This document shows, piece after piece, positions 1 through 5,511 of a DNA stretch of 6,525 nt. A model generated the notes under the pieces. That model saw nothing but the letters and a program-made list of their open reading frames with translations. It made no database searches and was not told where the DNA came from. Each line of letters opens with the position of its first letter. Position 1 is the stretch's first letter. Source of the stretch: Coriobacteriales bacterium (lineage in GTDB: Bacteria > Actinomycetota > Coriobacteriia > Coriobacteriales > UBA8131); NCBI GenBank assembly GCA_031254905.1, contig JAIRTN010000134.1:1-6525 (forward strand), read 5' to 3'. Position numbers and translations under genes: made by a program.

Positions 1-60
1 TATGCTCTTTTTATCGCGCTAACAAGGCCAGTCAAGGCCAAAGAGCGAAGCGTGCCTTGA
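1..60 (+). CDS. Possible 3' end of an upstream gene (C-terminal 19 residues, partial)
   Basis: Frame 1 is open from the window edge to a TGA at 58-60. It would encode YALFIALTRPVKAKERSVP: a short hydrophobic stretch followed by a basic tail, as in many membrane-protein C-termini with a cytoplasmic end. The stop codon falls inside the 3' arm of the hairpin at 24-68, which would suit a terminator overlapping the gene end. Nineteen residues are too few to identify a family, and frame 3 is also open here, so this may be chance. I assign no function. Confidence 0.25.
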   Translation, partial: YALFIALTRPVKAKERSVP

Positions 61-72
61 CGGGCCTTATTT
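24..72 (+). terminator. Long GC-rich hairpin, probable intrinsic terminator of the upstream gene
   Basis: Bases 24-38 (AAGGCCAGTCAAGGC) pair with 54-68 (GCCTTGACGGGCCTT). This gives a 15-position stem with one A/G mismatch at 30/62 and a 15-base loop (39-53). The stem is followed by a short T-rich tail (TTATTT, 67-72), which is weaker than a classic U-tract. On the minus strand there is no immediate U-tract, so a plus-strand role is more likely. The 5' arm carries CAAGGCCA twice (23-30 and 33-40). A stable mRNA 3' end or a structured RNA are alternatives. Confidence 0.45.
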
Positions 73-279
73 CGAGCAACGCGAGAAATCTAGTCGTGCG
101 GATGGCATCGGGTCATCTCTTATGCGGAGGTTGCGGCGCAAGAGGGTGCAACGAGCCAACCGCGGCCGGAGCGCCGTGTTTTTCTTCCCGGCTCGCAGCC
201 GCAGAGGACAAAAGCGTCACCATCGTGCGCACGATGGAGTGCGTGTGGGTGGGAGTTGCTCTTGTTGTGGGAAGTCTGT
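73..279. other. Intergenic region upstream of the rpsT promoter
   Basis: I find no convincing gene here. A frame that stays open across this stretch runs into rpsT and encodes a Cys/Arg/Ala-rich chain with no recognisable domain, so I treat it as a shadow. The region holds an 18-bp palindrome (220-237). It also holds two overlapping stems: CGGCGC at 134-139 with GCGCCG at 171-176, followed by TTTTTCTT at 179-186; and CGAGCC at 152-157 with GGCTCG at 190-195. No tRNA T-arm or known riboswitch core was recognised. Confidence 0.5.
220..237. promoter_or_regulatory. Perfect 18-bp palindrome upstream of the rpsT promoter
   Basis: CCATCGTGCGCACGATGG is fully self-complementary and centred between 228 and 229. 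It lies about 18 bp before the candidate -35 (256-261). There is no unpaired loop and no T-tract after it, so it fits a dimeric repressor or activator site better than a terminator. It does not match the actinobacterial LexA box. The regulator is unknown and a role in rpsT control is inferred only from position. Confidence 0.4.
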
Positions 280-285
280 TACAAT
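256..285 (+). promoter_or_regulatory. Candidate rpsT promoter with extended -10
   Basis: TACAAT at 280-285 is one base from the consensus -10. It is preceded by TGT (277-279), giving an extended -10 motif. TTGCTC at 256-261 is a partial -35 (TTG matches) with an 18-base spacer. Transcription would begin near 291-293, leaving a leader of about 55 nt before rpsT. The -10 is strong and the -35 weak, which is consistent with an extended -10 promoter. Confidence 0.55.
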
Positions 286-346
286 TCATCGGTTCGTCAA
301 AGCCCCACTGCGACGGATGCCGACAGAAGCCGAAAGGAACTAAGAA

Positions 347-622
347 GTGGCTAATATCAAAAGTCAGAAAAAGCGCAATCGGACCAACGAGAAGGCTCGA
401 CTGCGCAACCGCGCAATCAAAAGTGAGCTAAAGACAGCAACTCGCGCGGTTCAGGATGCCGTCGCCGCCGGTGATGTGCAGCGTGCCCAAGAAAAAGATC
501 AGGCAGCGGGTCGCTTGTTCGACAAGGCGGTTTCCAAGGGCGTCATCCACAAGAATCAAGCCGCGAACCGGAAGTCCGGCGTTGCCCGGCTCGCGAACTC
601 CGTAGCAACCGCAGCGGAGTAG
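347..622 (+). CDS. rpsT: 30S ribosomal protein S20
   Basis: Encodes a 91-residue basic protein that binds 16S rRNA as a primary assembly protein of the small subunit. The N-terminus [20 protein letters not shown], the mid-region RAIKSELKT and the C-terminal motif [19 protein letters not shown] (64-82) are typical of bacterial S20, and the length is normal. The start is GTG at 347, chosen because MANIKS is the conserved N-terminus and AAAGGA (333-338) sits 8 bases upstream. E. coli rpsT also uses a non-ATG start (UUG) and is translationally autoregulated; whether that applies here is inference. The gene is monocistronic in this window and converges with holA. Its stop is at 620-622, 68 bases before the holA stop. 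Confidence 0.97.
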   Translation: MANIKSQKKRNRTNEKARLRNRAIKSELKTATRAVQDAVAAGDVQRAQEKDQAAGRLFDKAVSKGVIHKNQAANRKSGVARLANSVATAAE

Positions 623-653
623 ACTACAACTCCGGCACCGAGCGCTCATTGCC

Positions 654-673
654 AAAAATCCCTTCAGGGGATT
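654..673 (-). terminator. Intrinsic terminator of the comEA-comEC-holA operon
   Basis: Read on the minus strand, AATCCC (673-668), a five-base loop (667-663) and GGGATT (662-657) form a 6-bp stem that runs into a TTTTT tract (658-654). It lies 17 bases past the holA stop. On the plus strand the stem is preceded by A's and followed by GAAGTG, so it is not a canonical terminator for rpsT. The stem is short but the geometry is right for the minus strand. Confidence 0.6.
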
Positions 674-690
674 GAAGTGATGGGCGCAAC

Positions 691-1671
691 TCAAACGGTG
701 ACGGAGTTTTTTCGTGCGCAGGCGTCGATGACCCATAGCCTCAAAAGCTGGTCGGCATCGGCGCCCGTTTTCATCCGCATCTCAATTTCCGGCGCACGCT
801 TCAACAGCGATTCAAGTTCATCTTGCCGATACCGTTCGGTCCCTTGCATGACCTCCCGCAACTGCCAATCGCGCTTACCCATGGTCGCAGCAACCGGAAG
901 TCCGCGCTTTTTAAGCGTTGCCGCCGTGAGTATCTCTCGCAGCTTTGTTACGCATTGGGTGAACAATCCAACCGCCGTATAACCTCGCATTCTATCCACC
1001 AGTTGCAGACAGAGCGCCGTGTCGCGCAAGGCCAAGGCATTGGTTAAATCCCAAGGCTTTGGCTCCACAAGACGAGCGACATTATGCGCGACATCCTCAT
1101 CCTCTATCCTACCTGAGCCCGCCGCCTTTGCGATGGCAACCAGCTTGGCAACCTCGGTATCGAGAGAAACCGTTGAGGCCCCAACAAGGTCGACGAGGAG
1201 GTTTGCCGCCTCGGTTGTGATGTCGATGCCCCGACTGCGCGCCATGTTCCGAATCAGCAGGGGTAGTTCTGAGCGCTTCTTGGAGCCGCAATCGACAACC
1301 GAATTGCGGTCATGCGCCAAAATCGCCTTATAGAGACGTCCGCTTACGGAAAGTTTCTTCGCAACGAGAACCAAGACTGTTGTGGGAGAGGGATTCTGGA
1401 TATAGGTGATAAGACTGTTTTGAAGCGCGCTTGAGAGCGTATCTGTGTCCTTGATGACGACAAGGCGCACGGGAGCGCCGAAGGGGATGGTATTCAGGGC
1501 GTTGAGCAGAACATCGGCGCTGGGAATCTCCTTTGCGGAGAACACCTGAGAATTCATGAGCAAATCCCCCTGAGCAGCAAGACGCTGACGAAGACGCTCA
1601 AGTAAGGTTTCCTGCTTCAAAACGTCCTCTCCATTAAAGAGGTACAGTCTCAGAAGCGGTTTTTCTGCCAT
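691..1671 (-). CDS. holA: DNA polymerase III subunit delta
   Basis: Encodes 326 residues from the ATG at 1671. The delta subunit is part of the clamp loader that opens the beta sliding clamp during replication. The N-terminal LYLFNGED (9-16) matches the family's opening strand and turn. PFGAPVRLVVIKDTD (63-77) and KKLSVSGRLYKAI (105-117) lie in the AAA+-like domain I, and LVGASTVSLDTEVAKL (162-177) in the lid domain. The helical C-terminal collar domain spans about 210-322. No Walker A motif is seen, as expected for delta. The start is supported by AGGAAAGG (1682-1689) about 10 bases upstream; a TTG at 1692 would overlap that site and is rejected. It is the last gene of the operon, 74 bases after comEC, and its linkage to comEC is common in Gram-positive bacteria. 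Confidence 0.93.
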   Translation of the reverse strand: MAEKPLLRLYLFNGEDVLKQETLLERLRQRLAAQGDLLMNSQVFSAKEIPSADVLLNALNTIPFGAPVRLVVIKDTDTLSSALQNSLITYIQNPSPTTVLVLVAKKLSVSGRLYKAILAHDRNSVVDCGSKKRSELPLLIRNMARSRGIDITTEAANLLVDLVGASTVSLDTEVAKLVAIAKAAGSGRIEDEDVAHNVARLVEPKPWDLTNALALRDTALCLQLVDRMRGYTAVGLFTQCVTKLREILTAATLKKRGLPVAATMGKRDWQLREVMQGTERYRQDELESLLKRAPEIEMRMKTGADADQLLRLWVIDACARKNSVTV

Positions 1672-1745
1672 GACACAACAACCTTTCCTCAAGAAACGCT
1701 TCCATCATTGCCGAGTTTGACCCGAGCATGACGAGGGGGTAAGTC

Positions 1746-4397
1746 CTAGGGGTTTTCCACTGACATGGTATCATAGTTGGCGCTGACCCTCGCGCCCTCG
1801 AAGCGCAGGGTTATACATCCGTTGAGGTCGGTGCGATAGAGCGTCACGCCGGCCTCCTCAAGCAAGCTGAGGGTTTCGGCCGAAGGATGCCCGTAGCGAT
1901 TGTTGCGCCCCGCGCTTATGAGCGCAATGCGGCAGGACATGCGCTCGAGCAAAGGAGTGGTGACGGCCCCCGCGCTGCCGTGGTGCCCCACCTTGAGGAT
2001 GTCGAAGCGCATGTTCTCCTCCTCCCCTGCCCTGTTTGTCGCTCCGCTGCCCGCCTGTGCCGCCACAGCCTGCGAAACGCCAGACGCAGAATCGAACAAA
2101 CTCGCGAGTTGGGGTGATTCCGCGTCCCCCGTCAAAAGCATGCGCGCTTCCGCAGCGCCATCGCCGTCTGAATCATAGTCGAGGCTCATGCAGATGCTCT
2201 CATCGTTGCGCCCGTTTGAAACGCGCTGAGCGGGCAGAAGCACCGTTAGTTCGATGCACTCGCCAAGCCTCAGCACGTCGCCTTGGGCGAGTTCTTCGGC
2301 GCTGGCCCCCGCAAGGAGCCTTGAGGCCGTGCGTAAGGCATCATCGTTCGGCTTAGCCTCGAGCAGACCCGCGGCGAAGAACACGTGCTTTACGGCTATG
2401 GTTCCGCCCAAAGCATCCAATGCTCCACAGTGGTCCTCGTCGAGATGCGTGAGGATGACGGCATCGAGCGAGCCAACACCCTGACGCGCCAAGGCTCGGA
2501 GAAGCGCCGTGTCGCTCGGGCCGGTATCTATCAGGATATTGGCGCGTCCTTCTCGCACTAAGATAGCATCCCCCTGACCAACGTCGAGCATCACGACCTG
2601 CGGCGCGACGGGAAGAAGGCCCAAGCCGAGCAAGAGGGCGGCCCCGAGAAGCAGCGAGACAAAGAGAATGCGCAGGCGCCGTGTGTTGGGCTGGGGCCAG
2701 AAGCGATAGAGTAACGCGGCGAGAATCAGGGCGCAGAGGTTGCTTGCCACGAGGTCAAGCGAGACAGCGAGGCAGGCATGGGGCAGGCTTGCGCACCACG
2801 TGGCCAGCGCGATTGATATATCGGCGACGACGCAGAGGGCGGAGATGACAAAGGGGGCGATGTGCGCGATTTGGTCGAGCGGAATGAGGGAGAGAAGCGG
2901 GATGTGTGCGATGACGCTGCCAAAGGAGGCGAGTTGAGCGAGCACGGGCGCGAGACAGAGGGTGGCGATGCCCGCTCCCACAATCAGCGTGATGAAGGGT
3001 GTGACGAGAATGTTTGCCAGCGGGCTGACCAGCGAAATCGTCGCGAACAGAGGGGCGGTTATCGGCAGGGTGGCGGCTTGGGCGGTTATCGTGAGGGCGA
3101 GAGGGTCGAAAACCGAATTGCGTAGCGTTCTTATCCCCATTCTTCTTTTAAGAATAGACTTGCGCTTGTTTTGTGGATGGGAGAGCGCGGTCGGGAGGAG
3201 CTTGAGGAGGACGTTTGCGCATGCGGTGAGGGCGCTTTTGAGGTAGCGTGTGATGAGGGGGCAGAGGAGCGTGAGGCCGAAAACGGCGTAGACTGAGAGC
3301 CAGAAGCCGACGGAGAAGGCCGTGGGGGGATGGAGGAGGAGCATGGCGGCTGCGGCGGTTGCCAGCGCTGAGGGGACATGGCCGCGGCGGCCAACGAGGG
3401 GCGCGATGCTTGCGATGAAGGTCATGATGCAGGCGCGCGTCGCCGAGGGTTGCAGGCCCGTGAGGAAGACGTAGGAGAGGAGGAGCAGGGTGACGAGCGC
3501 GATTTCGAGGGGGCGGCGGAGGCCCGCGCGTTTGAGGAGCCACGAGAGGATGAGCGCGATGACGACGAGGTGACTGCCGGAGACCGCCACGAGGTGTGAG
3601 AGGCCGGTTACTTTGTAGACGCGGCCCGCTTCGGAGGTGTTGAGGCGCGTGGTGTCGCCGAGAAGGACGCCGCTGAGGAGCGCGGAGCCCTCGCCGTCGG
3701 TGGAGAGGAGGAGGCGCCTGTTGGCGTCGCGGAAGGCGTAGATGGCGCCGAGCGGGGTTGGGGGGAAGTTTGCGTCTTCGATTCGGCGGAGGGTGACGGA
3801 GCCGAGGATGCCGCGTTGGTAGAGGAATTCTTGCGTTTGGGTGAGGGGTTTGAAGCTGATTTGCGCCGTAAAGCGTGTGCCGAGGGGCAGGGGTTCTTGG
3901 CCGTTTTCCCAGAAAACGCGCACTTTGAGGGTGCCGATGTCCGCGACTTCGAGGCGGGCGATTGAGGTTTGCGAGAGCGCGCCTTGCTGCGGGTCCTCGA
4001 GAAGGGAAAGCGTGTGGAAGGCGCGGAAGGTGCGGGGGTCTTGCTCGAGCGCCGTTGTGACGCGTTGGGCCTGCTGGTATGAGGATGTCCAGAAGGCTAG
4101 GCCGATGCCGAGAGCGAGGAGGAAGGCTGCGAGGATGGAGAGGAGGGCTGCGAGGAGGGAGAGGGGTGGGCGTGTTTTTGTCGGTGTTTTTGTTCGCGTT
4201 TTTATTCGCGTTAAAATGAATAGGCAACTGAGGCAGGCCGCCACAGCCAATATGACTATGGGCACCGGATGCGGGCGCAGGCCGGCCCACGCGAGGCGTT
4301 CCGCGCAAAACAGGCCGAGCCACAGTCCCCCTAAGGGGAACAGGAGCAGCGGCAAAGCCGGTCTGATGACCGCCCCTTGTTCCTCCCCTGCCGGCAT
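1746..4397 (-). CDS. comEC: ComEC/Rec2 DNA-uptake channel with C-terminal metallo-beta-lactamase-type domain
   Basis: Encodes an 883-residue polytopic inner-membrane protein that carries single-stranded DNA into the cytoplasm during transformation. The N-terminal hydrophobic segments (about 12-30, 43-62, 79-103) are followed by a soluble OB-like region (about 110-215). The Competence domain (about 228-560) shows GVLLGDTTRL (243-252), GLSHLVAVSGSHLVVI (265-280) and PSATRACIMTF (317-327). After a final hydrophobic segment (578-597) comes a metallo-beta-lactamase-type domain with LDVGQGDAILV (604-614), HLDEDH (651-656), LLTGDAE (754-760), HHGS (805-808) and NRYGHP (833-838). All expected metal ligands of the predicted nuclease are present. 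The ATG overlaps the comEA stop (TAATG), suggesting translational coupling; only a weak AAGG lies 10 bases upstream. Unusual points are a KT-rich repeat (66-77), a basic insertion (403-430) and a low-complexity loop (771-797). Confidence 0.96.
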   Translation of the reverse strand: MPAGEEQGAVIRPALPLLLFPLGGLWLGLFCAERLAWAGLRPHPVPIVILAVAACLSCLFILTRIKTRTKTPTKTRPPLSLLAALLSILAAFLLALGIGLAFWTSSYQQAQRVTTALEQDPRTFRAFHTLSLLEDPQQGALSQTSIARLEVADIGTLKVRVFWENGQEPLPLGTRFTAQISFKPLTQTQEFLYQRGILGSVTLRRIEDANFPPTPLGAIYAFRDANRRLLLSTDGEGSALLSGVLLGDTTRLNTSEAGRVYKVTGLSHLVAVSGSHLVVIALILSWLLKRAGLRRPLEIALVTLLLLSYVFLTGLQPSATRACIMTFIASIAPLVGRRGHVPSALATAAAAMLLLHPPTAFSVGFWLSVYAVFGLTLLCPLITRYLKSALTACANVLLKLLPTALSHPQNKRKSILKRRMGIRTLRNSVFDPLALTITAQAATLPITAPLFATISLVSPLANILVTPFITLIVGAGIATLCLAPVLAQLASFGSVIAHIPLLSLIPLDQIAHIAPFVISALCVVADISIALATWCASLPHACLAVSLDLVASNLCALILAALLYRFWPQPNTRRLRILFVSLLLGAALLLGLGLLPVAPQVVMLDVGQGDAILVREGRANILIDTGPSDTALLRALARQGVGSLDAVILTHLDEDHCGALDALGGTIAVKHVFFAAGLLEAKPNDDALRTASRLLAGASAEELAQGDVLRLGECIELTVLLPAQRVSNGRNDESICMSLDYDSDGDGAAEARMLLTGDAESPQLASLFDSASGVSQAVAAQAGSGATNRAGEEENMRFDILKVGHHGSAGAVTTPLLERMSCRIALISAGRNNRYGHPSAETLSLLEEAGVTLYRTDLNGCITLRFEGARVSANYDTMSVENP
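3128..3210 (-). other. AT-rich basic insertion within comEC
   Basis: This stretch codes for about residues 403-430, including NKRKSILKRRMGIR. It is noticeably richer in A and T than the surrounding GC-rich comEC sequence. It contains an inverted repeat, ATTCTT (3139-3144) with AAGAAT (3150-3155). It separates two hydrophobic parts of the Competence domain and the reading frame is intact across it. The strong positive charge suggests a cytoplasmic loop. I infer a lineage-specific insertion; alignment would be needed to define its edges. Confidence 0.35.
4174..4212. repeat. 12-bp tandem repeat inside comEC (about 3.2 copies)
   Basis: On the plus strand GTTTTT begins at 4174, 4186 and 4198, and a degenerate GTTAAA at 4210, with a strict 12-bp period (GTTTTTGTCGGT, GTTTTTGTTCGC, GTTTTTATTCGC). 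In comEC it codes for the four-residue periodic segment KTRTKTPTKTRP (66-77) between the second and third hydrophobic segments. Because the unit is a multiple of three, copy-number change would keep the reading frame. Confidence 0.75.
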
Positions 4398-5239
4398 TAA
4401 ACGCAGACCTTATCGGCGAGTTCGGCGAATTTCTTCTCGCCGATGCCCGAGACGTTTTTGAGTTCGTCAACGCTTGCGAAGGGGCCGTATTTCTCGCGAT
4501 AATCGATGATTCGCTTGGCCGTTGCCATCCCCACGCCGGGCAGGGTTTCAAGTTGTGTGCTGTCGGCCGTATTGAGGTTGACTATTTGCTCGGCTTGGCC
4601 CGTTTCTGCGCCCGGCCCCGCTGCGCCCATCGAGGCACCACCCATCCCGACCGCCCCGCCGGCCACTATTCGCGCCGCCTCGCCCGATTCGATTTCTTCC
4701 ACGCTGGGGATATGCACATGCTGCCCGTCTTTGAGCGGGGCGGCGGGATTGATGTAGTTTATCGCCGAGCCCTCGACAAGACCGCCAGCGAGTGTTATAG
4801 CATCATATATACGACTTTCCTGCGTGAGTTCATAAACCCCGGGGTTGAGGATTGCTCCCGTAAGATAGATGACAATCGGCGTGCCCGTTGCCTGTGGTGT
4901 GTCTTTGCCGCCGTTGCCGTCGTTGGGGCGGTCTGCTGATGAGGAGGGGGTTGAGGCGCCCTCGCTGGCGCTGGCAGTACCGCCGGGGCTTGCGCCTTCC
5001 TCCGCGCCCTCACTCGCGCCCGCGCCCTTAGCCGTGGCGCTGTTCGACGCGTCACCGGCCGAAACGACCGCAAACCCCTCGTCTGAAGAATCCGGCCAGA
5101 ACACAATGAGCGCCAAGCCCGCCCCCACCGCAATGAGAAGGACGAGAATCGCCCGGAAGAGAAGGGGGCGCTTACCCTGCCCCTTGGTTAATTGCGCCCA
5201 GCGCGTAGCTTCCTCGGTATAGTTCGTACATCCCTTCAT
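4397..5239 (-). CDS. comEA: ComEA-type membrane-anchored DNA-binding protein (SLBB + helix-hairpin-helix)
   Basis: Encodes 280 residues. ComEA is the double-stranded DNA receptor that delivers DNA to ComEC at the outer face of the membrane. A basic N-terminus (to about residue 25) precedes one membrane anchor (26-47). A low-complexity Ala/Ser/Gly/Glu linker follows (53-118). Next is an SLBB domain (121-178, with VIYLTGAILNPGVYEL and the GG at 152-153), a second Gly/Ala-rich linker (about 187-213), and a helix-hairpin-helix domain (218-278). The last carries NLNTADSTQLETLPGVG, LPGVGMATAKRII (233-245) and VSGIGEKKFAEL (263-274). This is the normal Gram-positive architecture. The ATG at 5239 has GGGAG (5246-5250) at suitable spacing. 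It is the first gene of the operon, with no comEB between it and comEC. Confidence 0.95.
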   Translation of the reverse strand: MKGCTNYTEEATRWAQLTKGQGKRPLLFRAILVLLIAVGAGLALIVFWPDSSDEGFAVVSAGDASNSATAKGAGASEGAEEGASPGGTASASEGASTPSSSADRPNDGNGGKDTPQATGTPIVIYLTGAILNPGVYELTQESRIYDAITLAGGLVEGSAINYINPAAPLKDGQHVHIPSVEEIESGEAARIVAGGAVGMGGASMGAAGPGAETGQAEQIVNLNTADSTQLETLPGVGMATAKRIIDYREKYGPFASVDELKNVSGIGEKKFAELADKVCV

Positions 5240-5289
5240 GCCATCTCCCGCGTACAGCAGGCCCGTGGAGGCTACAGCATAGCAGGCGA

Positions 5290-5318
5290 AGTATACCCGC
5301 CGACCCCTCGTCGATGAA
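5290..5318 (-). promoter_or_regulatory. Candidate comEA operon promoter
   Basis: On the minus strand TATACT (5295-5290) is a one-mismatch -10. A 17-base spacer separates it from TTCATC (5318-5313), a poor -35 with three matches. Transcription would start near 5283, giving a leader of about 44 nt to the comEA ATG. A weak -35 directly abutted by upstream repeats is what an activator-dependent promoter would look like. This is a prediction by eye. Confidence 0.4.
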
Positions 5319-5361
5319 CGCGCGCTGACCGAACGATGACCCAGCGCTGACCGAGTGATGA
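5311..5361. repeat. 22-bp-period direct repeat upstream of comEA
   Basis: GCGCTGACCGAACGATGA (5322-5339) and GCGCTGACCGAGTGATGA (5344-5361) match at 16 of 18 positions with a 22-bp period. A third, degenerate GATGAAC lies exactly one period earlier, at 5313. The full copies sit just upstream of the candidate comEA -35, and the degenerate copy overlaps it. Twenty-two base pairs is about two helical turns, so the copies would face the same side of the DNA. This suggests a tandem operator, with the binding protein unknown. Confidence 0.6.
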
Positions 5362-5511
5362 ACCGGCGGGTTATGACATCTTCAAAAAAATCAAAGAAAT
5401 ACCCCCTAACGTCTTGGTTTCATTTGTGATTTGCTCGGTTATCATTAGGGAGGTGCTGAAAAATTACTTCTCTAAAGACTAAGGAAAACGAGGCTGACAA
5501 GGGGGCTGTCC
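5362..5511. other. AT-rich intergenic region before the TMEM175-like gene
   Basis: This half of the divergent spacer is AT-richer than its surroundings and contains an A-run (5384-5390). A possible -10, TATCAT, lies at 5440-5445 but no well-spaced -35 is visible, so I do not call a promoter. A strong Shine-Dalgarno-like AGGGAGGTG (5447-5455) has no conventional ATG gene behind it. No known riboswitch or RNA gene was recognised. Confidence 0.4.

Noticed and set aside
286..310. tRNA-like T-arm (GGTTCG) before rpsT
   Set aside because: There is no matching 3' T-stem, acceptor stem or anticodon arm around it.
57..431. A 124-codon plus-strand frame upstream of and overlapping rpsT
   Set aside because: It has no recognisable domain or clear ribosome site and runs into the first 85 bases of rpsT. 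The rpsT promoter and GTG start explain the region better.
677..982. Plus-strand frame over the holA 3' end, and similar plus-strand frames over comEC and comEA
   Set aside because: These are antisense shadows of conserved genes, with no ribosome sites or family motifs.
1672..1692. TTG at 1692 as the holA start
   Set aside because: It would place the start on top of the AGGAAAGG ribosome site; the ATG at 1671 has correct spacing and fits the family N-terminus.
3148..4551. A 467-codon open frame on the minus strand overlapping comEC and comEA
   Set aside because: It is Pro/Arg/His-rich with no domain, lies wholly over two well-conserved genes in another frame, and is explained by the scarcity of stops in C-rich coding DNA.
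5262..5275. Two-codon upstream ORF (ATG CTG TAG) in the predicted comEA leader
   Set aside because: It has no ribosome site and a start-stop this short is expected by chance.
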